This document shows, in pieces, positions 7,928 to 17,476 of a stretch of DNA of 64,000 bases. A program made the position numbers and the translations under genes. A model generated the notes under the pieces. The model had not been told where the DNA came from and did no database searches. It saw only the letters and a list, made by a program, of their open reading frames with translations. Origin of the DNA: G963663315 sp965116335 (GTDB taxonomy: Bacteria > Pseudomonadota > Gammaproteobacteria > Arenicellales > Poriferihabitantaceae); assembly GCA_965116335.1 (NCBI GenBank), contig OZ220677.1:2418001-2482000 (forward strand), read 5' to 3'. Positions within the stretch are counted from its first letter, which is position 1, and the number at the start of each line of letters is the position of its first letter.

Positions 7928-9022
7928 ATGAGCGACAATGATGCATTGGTCCGGTTCGAGAACATACAGAAGAGCTATGACGGCGAAACTCTGGTAGTCA
8001 AGAACCTGAATCTGGATGTGGCGGAGGGGGAATTCCTCACTATGCTGGGGCCTTCCGGCTCCGGTAAAACCACCTGTCTGATGATGCTGGCTGGCTTTGA
8101 GCCCGCCACTCACGGGGAAATCTGGTTGAAAGGCCAGGGTATCAATAATGTGGCTCCGCACAAGCGTGGCATCGGCATGGTTTTCCAGAATTATGCCCTG
8201 TTCCCGCACATGACGGTCGCTGAAAACCTGGCTTTCCCTCTCGAAGTTCGTAAAATGAGCAAGAGCGAACGCGAGGAGCGAGTCAAGCGGGCGCTGGATA
8301 TGGTGCAACTCGGTGCTTTCGGCGACAGGCGTCCGGCTCAGCTTTCCGGGGGGCAGCAACAACGTGTCGCGGTAGCCCGGTCACTGGTTTTTGATCCGGA
8401 CCTGGTATTGATGGATGAGCCGCTCGGTGCGCTTGACAAGAATCTGCGTGAGCAGATGCAGTATGAAATCAAGCACATGCACGAGAATCTCGGCCTGACC
8501 GTAGTCTACGTGACGCACGACCAGAGTGAAGCGCTGACCATGTCGAACCGCATCGCTGTGTTTGACGACGGCATCATCCAGCAGTGCGCGCCTCCGGCTG
8601 TGCTCTATGAGAAACCGGAAAACGCGTTCTGCGCCAACTTTATCGGTGAAAACAACCGCTTTCTGGGCATGGTTTCCGAAGACCTGGGTGATAGCGTCAA
8701 GGTAGAAATTGATGGCGGTGGGGTAGTCCATGCCAACAAGATCAACGTCGAAGGAGTTGGTCAGCGAACCACATTGTCCCTGCGCCCGGAGCGTGTTGTT
8801 GTTTCTCCAGAGGCGGGCAGCCTGCCGAACATTTTTACGGCCAGGGCAGAGGAGTTGATTTACCTCGGTGACCATATCCGCACGCGGTTCACCGTTTGCG
8901 GTCATGACGACTTTATCTGTAAAATCCCGAATTCCGCCGGGTTGACCAGTCTCCAGGAAGGAGATTCGGTGTCGATTGGCTGGAATGTGGAGGACTGTCG
9001 TGCACTGGATGCATCTGATTGA
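7928..9022 (+). CDS. potA: Polyamine-type ABC transporter, ATP-binding subunit
   Basis: A 364-residue ATPase that energises import by the two permeases downstream. Walker A is GPSGSGKTT (about residue 42), the Q-loop is FQNYALFPHMTVAENL, the signature is LSGGQQQRVAVARSL, Walker B is LVLMDEPLGALD, and the switch His is in THDQSEAL. The C-terminal 120 residues form the TOBE-like regulatory domain typical of PotA. It is first in an operon of ATPase, binding protein and two permeases. The exact substrate (spermidine, putrescine or a related compound) cannot be read from the sequence. Confidence 0.88.
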   Translation: MSDNDALVRFENIQKSYDGETLVVKNLNLDVAEGEFLTMLGPSGSGKTTCLMMLAGFEPATHGEIWLKGQGINNVAPHKRGIGMVFQNYALFPHMTVAENLAFPLEVRKMSKSEREERVKRALDMVQLGAFGDRRPAQLSGGQQQRVAVARSLVFDPDLVLMDEPLGALDKNLREQMQYEIKHMHENLGLTVVYVTHDQSEALTMSNRIAVFDDGIIQQCAPPAVLYEKPENAFCANFIGENNRFLGMVSEDLGDSVKVEIDGGGVVHANKINVEGVGQRTTLSLRPERVVVSPEAGSLPNIFTARAEELIYLGDHIRTRFTVCGHDDFICKIPNSAGLTSLQEGDSVSIGWNVEDCRALDASD

Positions 9023-9106
9023 CGGGCGCGGTATGCGGACAGACCCTGTTTTTATTTTATTTTTCAACAACATAAGTTTACTTGAATCAGGAGGAGAATT
9101 CCTATA

Positions 9107-10198
9107 ATGAACAAAACCCTTAAACAAACTCTGCTGGCGACGGCGGCATTCGGCCTGGTTAACGCAGCACATGCGGAAACTGAACTGGTGATCGTGTCAT
9201 GGGGCGGTGCTTATACCGCAAGCCAGCAAAACGCTTATCATGAGCCCTATATGGCGCTTAACCCCGATGTCAAAATCATTAATGATGACTCCGCCGGTGA
9301 AGCGGTCGCCAAAATCCGGGCCATGAGTGAGGCCGGCAATGTGACCTGGGCACTGGTCGATATGGTGCCTTCTGATGCCATCCTGCTGTGTGATGAAGGC
9401 TTGCTGGAAGAAGTCAACCACGATGAAATTCTGGCTCCGGCTCCGGATGGTACTCCGGCTTCTGTCGATTATGGAGACATGATTGTATCCCCATGCTTTA
9501 TCCCGACCATCGTTTATTCGACTACGTTCGGTTATCGCACCGACCTGGTCAGCGAGGCACCGACTTCCATCAATGACGTATTTGATCTGGAAAAAATCCC
9601 CGGCAAACGAGCACTTGAGAAAAAGCCGATCGGTAATCTGGAATGGGCATTGATCGCGGATGGTGTAGACCCTGCTGATGTCTATGACGTAATGAGCACT
9701 GATGAGGGCATAGACCGCGCCCTGGCCAAGCTCGATACCATCAAGGACAGCGTAATCTGGTGGGACAAGGGAGCGCAGACTCCGCAGTTGCTGGCTGATG
9801 GCGAGATCGTCATGGGTTCAACCTACAACGGTCGTTTGTTCTCGGTCATTGAGGAAGAAAAACAACCGATCGCGATGATGTGGGATTGGCAGGTGTTCGA
9901 TCTGGATGGCTGGGTTATCCCGAAAGGAGCACCGCATCGTGAGGAAGTTCTGGAATATCTGCGCTTCGGCACTGATACCCAACGTCTGGCTGATCAGGCA
10001 AAATTCATTTCCTACGGCCCGGCGCGCGCTTCTTCTGCGGCCATGGTCGGCACGCATGCGACTCTGGGTATTGAAATGGCGCCACACATGCCGACTGCTC
10101 CGGATAACGCGAAGACGACCCTGCTGTTCAACTATGAGTTCTGGGCGGACAATCGGGATGACTTGACTGAGCGGTTCAATTCCTGGCTGGCGCAATAA
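9107..10198 (+). CDS. potD: Polyamine-type ABC transporter, periplasmic binding protein
   Basis: A 363-residue protein with a clear signal peptide ending in NAAHA, then ELVIVSWGGAYTASQQNAY, the usual start of PotD/PotF-type solute-binding proteins. A GGAGGAGA ribosome site precedes the ATG at 9107. It captures the substrate in the periplasm and passes it to the permeases encoded at 10301 and 11605. A strong hairpin with a T-run follows the gene, so it is probably made in excess over the membrane subunits, the normal stoichiometry for this kind of importer. Confidence 0.85.
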   Translation: MNKTLKQTLLATAAFGLVNAAHAETELVIVSWGGAYTASQQNAYHEPYMALNPDVKIINDDSAGEAVAKIRAMSEAGNVTWALVDMVPSDAILLCDEGLLEEVNHDEILAPAPDGTPASVDYGDMIVSPCFIPTIVYSTTFGYRTDLVSEAPTSINDVFDLEKIPGKRALEKKPIGNLEWALIADGVDPADVYDVMSTDEGIDRALAKLDTIKDSVIWWDKGAQTPQLLADGEIVMGSTYNGRLFSVIEEEKQPIAMMWDWQVFDLDGWVIPKGAPHREEVLEYLRFGTDTQRLADQAKFISYGPARASSAAMVGTHATLGIEMAPHMPTAPDNAKTTLLFNYEFWADNRDDLTERFNSWLAQ

Positions 10199-10232
10199 GG
10201 CTGGTTGAGTGACTGGTATCAGGTCACTTATG

Positions 10233-10277
10233 GATCATCGGGGCGATAAAGGTTTGTTGTCCCCGATGATCTTTTTT
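10233..10277 (+). terminator. Intrinsic terminator or attenuator inside the transporter operon
   Basis: GATCATCGGGG (10233-10243) pairs perfectly with CCCCGATGATC (10261-10271) across a 17-base loop and is followed by six T. It lies between the binding-protein gene and the first permease gene, where partial termination would lower permease expression. Confidence 0.85.
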
Positions 10278-10300
10278 ATGAAGACAAACAGATTGCATGA

Positions 10301-11593
10301 GTGACCCCCGGCATGGCTGACGCAGCGGCAACGATGGATCAATCAACGGCAGGGCCTCTGGTTACCGCCGACGGGGTTCCGTTGAAGGTCAGTCTGGCCC
10401 GCGCCCAGCGCCGTGGCAAGCTAAAGGCCATCGGGCTGGTTGTTCCGCTGTTTCTCTTTATTCTCATTGCCTTTTTCGTGCCGATACTCGACATGTTGTT
10501 TCGCAGTGTCGAGAATCAACTGGTCGGACAGGTCATGCATCGCACCGCTCCGCTGTTGCTGGAATGGGATGAATATAGCGGAGAATTGCCCGATGAGGCG
10601 GTATTTGCCGCATTGGCGGAGGATTTCAGGGAAGCGAAAGAAGCGAAATCGTCCGGCAAGGTAGGGCGCAGACTGAATTATGAGAAACCCGGATTCTCCG
10701 GTTTGTTCAGAAAAACCGCCCGTAAAATAAAAACGGTCGAACCGCCCTATCAGCAGGCGTTTCTTGAACTGGATAAAAAGTGGGGCGATATTGAGAACTG
10801 GAAGGTTTTCAAGCGGGAAAGCAAGGCGTTTACGATTTCCTACTATCTGGCCGCGATGGATATGGGATATGGCGAGACCGGCGATATTGTACTCAACGAT
10901 GACAAGAGGCGGATTTATCTGAAGCTGTTCTGGCGGACGATCTGGATGAGTCTGTTGATCACCGTGCTCTGCCTGATTCTGGCTTATCCGATCTCTTATC
11001 TGCTGTCGGTGTTGCCCACCCGTAAAAGCAACCTGCTGATTATTCTGGTATTGTTGCCGTTCTGGACCTCGCTACTGGTGCGGACGACAGCGTGGATTGC
11101 GTTATTACAGCAGGAGGGCGTGATCAACGATTTCCTGGTCTGGCTGGGATTTGTCGCCACCGATGATCGCCTGGCGATGATTCACAATCGTACCGGGACC
11201 ATTGTGGCGATGGTTCATATTCTGTTGCCTTTCATGGTATTGCCGTTGTTCAGTGTCATGAAAACCATCCCGCCGAGTTATATGCGTGCAGCCAAATCAT
11301 TGGGCGCGACTCCGTTTACCGCATTCGTCCGCATTTATATGCCGAACACGGTTTCGGGAGTTGGCGCGGGTGCTATTCTGGTGTTTATTCTTTCTATCGG
11401 CTACTATATAACCCCGGCTCTGGTTGGCGGTCAAAGCGGCACATTGATCAGTAACTTTATCGCCTTCCACATGTCCAGTTCGCTGAACTGGGGGCTGGCC
11501 GCCGCGTTGGGGGCGATCCTGCTGGTGATTGTGATGGTTCTGTACTTCCTGTACGATAAACTGGTCGGCATCGACAACATGAAACTGGGATAA
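10301..11593 (+). CDS. potB: Polyamine-type ABC transporter permease with long periplasmic insertion
   Basis: A 430-residue inner-membrane permease, about 140 residues longer than E. coli PotB. The first membrane helix is at about 45-65. Then comes a hydrophilic, charged insertion (about 75-205), before five further helices carrying the binding-protein-dependent transport module. The EAA-loop equivalent is MRAAKSLGATPFTAFVRIYM. The GTG at 10301 and the ATG at 10313 are both possible starts. The insertion probably contacts the binding protein; that is inference. Confidence 0.85.
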   Translation: MTPGMADAAATMDQSTAGPLVTADGVPLKVSLARAQRRGKLKAIGLVVPLFLFILIAFFVPILDMLFRSVENQLVGQVMHRTAPLLLEWDEYSGELPDEAVFAALAEDFREAKEAKSSGKVGRRLNYEKPGFSGLFRKTARKIKTVEPPYQQAFLELDKKWGDIENWKVFKRESKAFTISYYLAAMDMGYGETGDIVLNDDKRRIYLKLFWRTIWMSLLITVLCLILAYPISYLLSVLPTRKSNLLIILVLLPFWTSLLVRTTAWIALLQQEGVINDFLVWLGFVATDDRLAMIHNRTGTIVAMVHILLPFMVLPLFSVMKTIPPSYMRAAKSLGATPFTAFVRIYMPNTVSGVGAGAILVFILSIGYYITPALVGGQSGTLISNFIAFHMSSSLNWGLAAALGAILLVIVMVLYFLYDKLVGIDNMKLG

Positions 11594-11604
11594 ATCAGAA
11601 AATC

Positions 11605-12456
11605 ATGTCCTTACCCGCATACACAACCCCGTTGGAAAGAGTCTGGCACTATACCTATCTGGTGATCTGTGCTCTGATATTCTTTTTCCTGATCGCGCCT
11701 ATCGTGGTTGTGATACCGCTGTCGTTCAATGCTGTGCCGTTTTTCACTTTCACTGAGAAAATGCTGACTCTGGACCCGGCAGGTTACTCACTCAAATGGT
11801 ATGAGGACTTTTTTACCAACCTGAACTGGCAGGGTGCTGTTGAGAATAGTTTTATCATTGCTGTATTCGCGACTCTGATTTCCACTACTCTGGGAACCAT
11901 CGCTGCTCTTGGACTCAGTCGTGAAGACATGCCGTACAAATCAGTGGTCATGGGTATATTGATTTCTCCGATGATTGTGCCGCTGATCATCTCTGCCGCC
12001 GGAATGTATTTTTTCTATACCAAGATCGGGCTGTCTTCCACCCATCTCGGAGTGATACTGGCGCATGCGGCACTGGGTACTCCGTTTGTTGTGATCACAG
12101 TTACTGCGACACTGGTTGGTTTCGACCATAGTCTGGTTCGGGCCGCGGCTACTCTGGGTGCTTCCCCGACTACTACATTTTTCAAAATCATCGTGCCACT
12201 GATTTTGCCGGGCGTTATTTCCGGAGCGTTGTTCGCGTTCATCACCTCATTTGACGAGGTGGTTGTGGTGCTGTTCGTTGGCAGCTATGAGCAGCGCACC
12301 ATTCCCTGGCAGATGTTCTCAGGTATTCGTGAACAGATCAGCCCGACTATTCTGGCGGTGGCGACGTTGCTGGTCATCATGTCCATCCTGTTGTTGTCCA
12401 CTATCGAGTTGTTGCGTCGGCGCGGTGAGAGATTGCGCGGCATTACTCCGCACTGA
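11605..12456 (+). CDS. potC: Polyamine-type ABC transporter permease
   Basis: A 283-residue permease with six predicted membrane helices. The first (YLVICALIFFFLIAPIVVVI) is followed by the PotC-like LSFNAVPFFTFT segment. The cytoplasmic coupling loop reads LVRAAATLGASPTTTFFKI. It pairs with the larger permease encoded 11 bases upstream. No terminator was recognised after the gene; the next gene is convergent. Confidence 0.87.
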   Translation: MSLPAYTTPLERVWHYTYLVICALIFFFLIAPIVVVIPLSFNAVPFFTFTEKMLTLDPAGYSLKWYEDFFTNLNWQGAVENSFIIAVFATLISTTLGTIAALGLSREDMPYKSVVMGILISPMIVPLIISAAGMYFFYTKIGLSSTHLGVILAHAALGTPFVVITVTATLVGFDHSLVRAAATLGASPTTTFFKIIVPLILPGVISGALFAFITSFDEVVVVLFVGSYEQRTIPWQMFSGIREQISPTILAVATLLVIMSILLLSTIELLRRRGERLRGITPH

Positions 12457-12495
12457 GCTCACGCCTGTCTCGCGTCTCCTGTTTCCGGTGGCGCG

Positions 12496-13392
12496 TTAAT
12501 CGAACGAAATCCCGGACTGGTGGATGAAGTTGGCCTCCAGCAGTTCTGCATGATCCGGCCACCACATATCCTCCGGCGGATGGCTGAATATCTTCTGTAA
12601 AAATGATTCTGTAATTCCCTGTGCCCTGAACAGGGCAATATCTTTCTCCTGCTCTTCTTTCAGGTCAAAGTTCGGGTGGATTGTGAATGTCTGGTACTGA
12701 TGAAATCCGAGTCTGGCATTCGCTCCCAGGGCGCGCCTGACGCCTGCGGCAAATGCCGTGGCGCAGGCAGACATACAGTGATCCAGGCTGTAGGTGTTCA
12801 GTCCGTTTTCCCGGATTACTCTGGCCAGTCCGCGGCCTTCTGATATTCGTCCGCCGTCACTGTCCAGAATCACTCCGGTAATTTGTGGATGCTGTTCAAC
12901 AAATTCCGAAAACCGGCGAGTGATTCCGGGCTGTACGGGTCCTCTCAAATGCACGATCTTGCCCTGATTGGTGAGCTCAAACGTATATTCCGGCGCAATC
13001 TCGTAACCCTTGTGTGGATTCAGGCTCTGTCGATATTCCTGCAATGACTGGTAGCTGGAAAATGTCGATGCCAGAGTGGCTATGATACTCAACACTACAA
13101 TTCCCTGGACGACGATGATCCAGCTTCTGTCGTTCCCCTGTTGCAGGGACTTCTCGCAGGCACGCAGGACTCCGATGGCTTGCCAGGGATAGATAATCAA
13201 TCGCACGAGAATCGAGAAGGCAAGTACCGCCGCGCTCACCACCGTCTCGCCGTAAAGGAAGGGCGGATAGATGAATCTCTCCAGGAAATTCAGTATGAAA
13301 AACAGTGAAACCAGATTGACCAGGCAGGCATGGGCCAACGGCAAGTCGCCTCGCCAATGACGCTTTAGGTAATGGATCAAACCAGAGCACAT
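12496..13392 (-). CDS. Membrane-anchored ClpP/SppA-fold protein (COG3904-like)
   Basis: The N-terminal third has three hydrophobic segments (LVNLVSLFFILNFLERFI, VVSAAVLAFSILVRLIIYPW and IIVVQGIVVLSIIATLA). The C-terminal half is a crotonase/ClpP-like fold with ITGVILDSDGGRISEGRGLA and the nucleophile region HCMSACATAFAAGVRRALG, then LGFHQYQ. Ser in CMSACAT would be the catalytic nucleophile by analogy with ClpP and SppA. The frame extends to 13425, but that part lies in repeat B, so the ATG at 13392 is preferred. Substrate unknown; a role in membrane protein quality control is a guess. Confidence 0.65.
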   Translation of the reverse strand: MCSGLIHYLKRHWRGDLPLAHACLVNLVSLFFILNFLERFIYPPFLYGETVVSAAVLAFSILVRLIIYPWQAIGVLRACEKSLQQGNDRSWIIVVQGIVVLSIIATLASTFSSYQSLQEYRQSLNPHKGYEIAPEYTFELTNQGKIVHLRGPVQPGITRRFSEFVEQHPQITGVILDSDGGRISEGRGLARVIRENGLNTYSLDHCMSACATAFAAGVRRALGANARLGFHQYQTFTIHPNFDLKEEQEKDIALFRAQGITESFLQKIFSHPPEDMWWPDHAELLEANFIHQSGISFD

Positions 13393-13411
13393 TCCTTCAC
13401 CAGCCCATCGG

Positions 13412-13499
13412 TGGCGGGCAGGCACAGAGACCTGCCCCTACGGTGACGATTGGGTGCCTTGCCTGACATCTGTCATTCCCGTGGAAACGGGAATCCACG
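13412..13499. repeat. Partial repeat B and inverted repeat A
   Basis: GGGCAGGCACAGAGACCTGCCCCTACG is the right half of repeat B. It is followed at 13471-13499 by repeat A in reverse orientation (CATTCCCGTGGAAACGGGAATCC). They fill the spacer between two minus-strand genes. Confidence 0.75.
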
Positions 13500-13545
13500 A
13501 TGATATGGATGATGTACTTACCGATGCGTAGAGACTGACCCAGGT

Positions 13546-15030
13546 TCACCGGCCGACCCGTTGATTAAATTCATGGATCAATCGGTCCCATTCGCTTTGC
13601 TGCCCGGAAATATCGTCCCAGAAAGACTGGTTCCGCCTCAAATTGAAATCCTCTACCGGGATTCCCCGTTGCTCTACCCAGGTATAGTAGCCGAGATTGA
13701 AAATCCGTTGTTTGTCGTTTGATGAAAGCTCAAGTACGTGGGCTGGCTCACATCCTGACAGGGTGCGGCCGAAAATTTCGGCAGCCTGAGTCTCACCGAA
13801 CTCACCATTGAAGTATTTCTGTCTGGCGTGGTCCATTTCACTGGCGTAGAGCGGTGCGCCATCCGTTGCAATGCAGAGGATGATGTCGTTGCCGTCCAGA
13901 TCATGATGCCGGGCTATCTTGATGGCGGATTGAATGTTCGCCAGACCTGACAGCCCGATATGCTGGAACTGCGCGAGTAATGACTCACAAACTCCGCTCC
14001 GCTTTGCCGCGAACCTGCGTCCCTCACGGGTGTTGAACAGGAGATTCATCAGGTCGGGGGCACAATCCGAAATGCCGACTACGTAGTCCATGTTCAGGAC
14101 ATTGTGTATCAGTGGAATATGCTTGTCTCCGATACCCTGTATACGGTGCTCACCGTAACCGTTGTTGAGCATGGTGGGACATTCGAGGGGTTCTGTCGCA
14201 ATGATATTAGAACCGAATCGACTTTTCAGATAATCACCGGCGCCGATCGTGCCGGCAGACCCGGTGCCAGCTACCAGTCCATACAGACGGTCTCCGCTTT
14301 CGGCTAACTGTTCATACAGCCTGCCCAGTGACGGGCCGGTCACATTCCTGTGGCACAGATAATTCGCGAATTCGCTGAACTGATTGAGGATCACATTCGA
14401 GGGGTCTTGAGCGAGGGCATCGCAGGCGTCATAAATTTCCTTGACATTGCTTTCCGAGCCGGTCGTTCGGATAATGTCCTGTTGCGGTTGCAGGGTCCAT
14501 TGTTGCAGCCAGTCAAATCTCTCCTGACTCATATGCTCGGGCAATACCGCCACTCCGCGGCAGCCCAGGATGCGGGAAATAGCGATACCGCCCCGGCAAT
14601 AGTTGCCGGTTGATGGCCAGATTGCCCGGTTATTGACCGGGTCCATACCGCCGGTGACCAGACGGGTTACCAGACAGGCATAAGCGGCCAGTACCTTGTG
14701 CGCCGCAATCATCGGGAAGGTATCGCCGATCGCAACCACTATCCGCGCCCTGACACCGCTCAGCTCGGCGGGGACTTCCAGCCAGGTTGGCGATGGCAGT
14801 ATTCGGCTGCCCTGATGATCATTGAACCAGTGGATACGGAACAGGTTTAGCGGGTCGGCCTGATCCATGGGAACGTTCCGCAGCTTGCCCCGGATGTCAG
14901 CCGGAATTGTAGCGGGGTTTGCAAGTTCGGCAAAAGTCGGCAGTACAATGTGATGTCGGCGGGCATGGACAATGGACCGATCAAGGGTACCCTGATCGCG
15001 CACTACGGGGTTGATGAGCAGTTCTGACAT
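13546..15030 (-). CDS. Fold-type-II PLP-dependent enzyme (cysteine synthase-like)
   Basis: A 494-residue protein of the tryptophan synthase beta superfamily. The Schiff-base lysine is expected in PMIAAHKVLAAYACL (about residue 113). WPSTGNYCRGGIAISRILGC is the Asn/substrate loop, and VAGTGSAGTIGAGDYLKSR is the glycine-rich phosphate loop. It is longer than CysK (about 310), with about 100 extra residues at the C-terminus. It belongs to a family usually annotated only as PLP-dependent cysteine synthase family protein. The reaction is not known from sequence. It lies 55 bases downstream of pyrE on the same strand. Confidence 0.7.
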   Translation of the reverse strand: MSELLINPVVRDQGTLDRSIVHARRHHIVLPTFAELANPATIPADIRGKLRNVPMDQADPLNLFRIHWFNDHQGSRILPSPTWLEVPAELSGVRARIVVAIGDTFPMIAAHKVLAAYACLVTRLVTGGMDPVNNRAIWPSTGNYCRGGIAISRILGCRGVAVLPEHMSQERFDWLQQWTLQPQQDIIRTTGSESNVKEIYDACDALAQDPSNVILNQFSEFANYLCHRNVTGPSLGRLYEQLAESGDRLYGLVAGTGSAGTIGAGDYLKSRFGSNIIATEPLECPTMLNNGYGEHRIQGIGDKHIPLIHNVLNMDYVVGISDCAPDLMNLLFNTREGRRFAAKRSGVCESLLAQFQHIGLSGLANIQSAIKIARHHDLDGNDIILCIATDGAPLYASEMDHARQKYFNGEFGETQAAEIFGRTLSGCEPAHVLELSSNDKQRIFNLGYYTWVEQRGIPVEDFNLRRNQSFWDDISGQQSEWDRLIHEFNQRVGR

Positions 15031-15085
15031 GGGATGTACCGAGAGTGATGGGAGAGAAGGAGATAAATGAGCGATTCAGTCCGTC

Positions 15086-15736
15086 TCAAGTAGTAATGCC
15101 GTAGTCGTCCCGATAGCGCGATATCGCTTCAAAATGAGTTGCGAGTTTCGGGTCTTCCTGCAGAAAGGTAATCAGATATTCCAGCTTGAGCAAGGCATAT
15201 ACAGGGATCTGGCATCGTTGCTCAACCATCTGTACAGCCGAAAGATTGTCGTTGCCGACGGTCTCCTGCCGGTCCAGAGCGATGAGGAGCGCACAGGGCG
15301 TGGCTCCGGCGGCCCGAATCAACTCAATGGATTCGATAACCGAGGTTCCCGCCGTGATGACATCATCCAGTATCACCACATTCCCTGTCAGTCCGGCGCC
15401 GACGATATTTCCCCCCTCACCATGGTCTTTCTCTTCCTTGCGGTTGAATGCGTACTTAATATCGGCATCGTGGCGCTGTGCCAGCTGTACGGCGGTCGCG
15501 GCTACCAACGGAATCCCTTTGTAGGCCGGGCCATACAGCATATAGTTGTATGTTATTTTCTCCGACAGCAGCCGGGCATAACAACTGGCTATGCGGGCCA
15601 GCAGGCGGCCATTATTGAATAATCCGGCATTAAAGAAATACGGACTTCTCCTGCCTGATTTGAGTGTATACTCTCCAAACCTCAAAATATCGTTTTCTAT
15701 GCAGGTTTGCAAAAGTTCGAGCTGGTATGACTTCAT
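15086..15736 (-). CDS. pyrE: Orotate phosphoribosyltransferase
   Basis: This enzyme transfers the phosphoribosyl group of PRPP to orotate to form OMP in pyrimidine synthesis. At 216 residues it has the family's usual length. The N-terminal LKSGRRSPYFFNAGLFNNG is the orotate-binding segment, GPAYKGIPLVAATAV follows, the flexible Lys-rich loop is NRKEEKDHGEGG, and the PRPP-binding motif is VVILDDVITAGTS. The ATG at 15736 begins MKSYQLELLQTCIEN, matching the usual PyrE start. Confidence 0.95.
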   Translation of the reverse strand: MKSYQLELLQTCIENDILRFGEYTLKSGRRSPYFFNAGLFNNGRLLARIASCYARLLSEKITYNYMLYGPAYKGIPLVAATAVQLAQRHDADIKYAFNRKEEKDHGEGGNIVGAGLTGNVVILDDVITAGTSVIESIELIRAAGATPCALLIALDRQETVGNDNLSAVQMVEQRCQIPVYALLKLEYLITFLQEDPKLATHFEAISRYRDDYGITT

Positions 15737-15863
15737 GTTTTGAGTCTGATCACGAAATTCCCGCCTGTTTCAAGTCTGGATATTATACAGGTCTGACTGA
15801 CCGGACGGGGTTATCAAAAACCCGATGTACCCTGATACTTTGATACGACTATGGAGATAAACC

Positions 15864-17447
15864 ATGACTGACGTCGCGGAGCATCCGGTTTCCGACATAC
15901 GGTGGACGGATACATTGCGGTCATTCGCTCATCCGCGAGTGATTACGATGTTGTTTTTCGGCTTTTCCGCGGGGTTGCCACTGATGCTGATATTCTCCTC
16001 GCTGTCGCTGTGGCTCAGAGAGGCGGGAATTGAGCGTTCTGTGGTCACTCTGTTCAGCTGGGCCGCGCTTGGCTATTCGTTCAAGTTCATCTGGGCGCCG
16101 CTGGTCGATTCCCTGCCGATACCCGGACTTACGCACAAACTGGGCAGACGCCGAAGCTGGATCCTGCTCGCGCAACTCATGGTTATCCTGTCTATCGGAC
16201 TGATGGCGTTGCAGGACCCGTCCTCAGGCGGCAGCAGTCTGACTTATATGGCAGTTGCTGCGGTGTTGCTCGGGTTTTCTTCCGCTACTCAGGATATTGT
16301 CATTGATGCCTATCGCATCGAGTCGGCACCAGCCAGACTCCAGGCGTTAATGTCGTCCACGTATATCGCAGGATACCGGATCGGGATGCTGATCGCTGGT
16401 GCCGGGGCACTTTATCTGGCGAGCTGGTTCGGTTCCGCCTCCGGTCAGTATCTTTATACGGCGTGGAAATTCACTTATCTGGCGATGGCGGCCTTTATGC
16501 TGATCGGGATTGCAACTACCTTGCTGATTCCTGAGCCCGCTGACCATTCAGGTCATGCCGGGAAGGACACAGACAGCGCCGGGGCCAGTCAGATGGATGA
16601 AAAACTCCATATTCTGGCTCTGTTCATCTGCTGTGTTATCGCTTTTATTTTAACCTACCGGATTTCGTCAGATCTCGCGTCCCGCTCCAGTACGGCATTG
16701 CAGTCGATTCTGCATAACCGGGCGATTGCCGGTATCGTAGTTGAATTTGCCAGATTGGTAACGGGTGCCCTGGTTGCTGCCGGTGTCGCTATTTCACTGG
16801 TGCGGCTGAATATTGTAAAAGGGGGCGGGATGAATACACTTTATCTCAAACCCGTGCAGGACTTCTTCCAGCGATACGGGTTGAGCAGTGCCTTGTTTCT
16901 GCTTGCCCTGGTCGGGCTGTATCGAATCTCGGATATTGTTCTGGGTGTGATCGCGAATGTGTTTTATCAGGACATCGGATATTCGAAAATCGAGATCGCC
17001 ACGGTTTCCAAGGTATTTGGATTGGTCATGACTCTGTTGGGCGGATTTCTCGGCGGGATGCTGGCGGTGCGGTTCGGAGTTATCCGGGTTCTTCTGCTGG
17101 GCGCGATTCTGTCTGCCTTGACCAATCTGTTATTCCTGCTGCTGGCGCGAATCGGTTATGACATGAACTGGCTGTACATTGTGATTGGCGTGGACAATCT
17201 GAGCGCCGGGATTGCGACCGCTTCCTTTGTCGCATTCTTATCCGCCTTGACCAATATCAAATTCACTGCCATGCAGTTCGCCATTTTCACATCGGTGATG
17301 ACTCTTATCCCGAAGATGCTGGGTGGATATTCGGGGGCCATGGTCGATACGCTCGGCTATTCACAGTTCTTCATTATCACGACTCTGATCGGCATTCCGG
17401 TAATACTCCTGATTTTGTTTCTGTCACGGGACTCCCGGTTCTCCTGA
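15864..17447 (+). CDS. ampG: AmpG-family muropeptide permease (major facilitator)
   Basis: A 527-residue membrane protein with about 12-14 helices. The N-terminal FFGFSAGLPLMLIFSSLSLW and the loop FIWAPLVDSLPIPGLTHKLG with GRRRSW are signatures of AmpG, which imports anhydro-muropeptides for peptidoglycan recycling. A second conserved loop is SATQDIVIDAYRIE. A hydrophilic stretch about 225-250 separates the two halves. A TATGGAGATAA ribosome site precedes the ATG. It is divergent from pyrE and convergent with yggT. Confidence 0.85.
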   Translation: MTDVAEHPVSDIRWTDTLRSFAHPRVITMLFFGFSAGLPLMLIFSSLSLWLREAGIERSVVTLFSWAALGYSFKFIWAPLVDSLPIPGLTHKLGRRRSWILLAQLMVILSIGLMALQDPSSGGSSLTYMAVAAVLLGFSSATQDIVIDAYRIESAPARLQALMSSTYIAGYRIGMLIAGAGALYLASWFGSASGQYLYTAWKFTYLAMAAFMLIGIATTLLIPEPADHSGHAGKDTDSAGASQMDEKLHILALFICCVIAFILTYRISSDLASRSSTALQSILHNRAIAGIVVEFARLVTGALVAAGVAISLVRLNIVKGGGMNTLYLKPVQDFFQRYGLSSALFLLALVGLYRISDIVLGVIANVFYQDIGYSKIEIATVSKVFGLVMTLLGGFLGGMLAVRFGVIRVLLLGAILSALTNLLFLLLARIGYDMNWLYIVIGVDNLSAGIATASFVAFLSALTNIKFTAMQFAIFTSVMTLIPKMLGGYSGAMVDTLGYSQFFIITTLIGIPVILLILFLSRDSRFS

Positions 17448-17476
17448 GCGGCTGCGGTTCTCAAACCTGACAGCAT

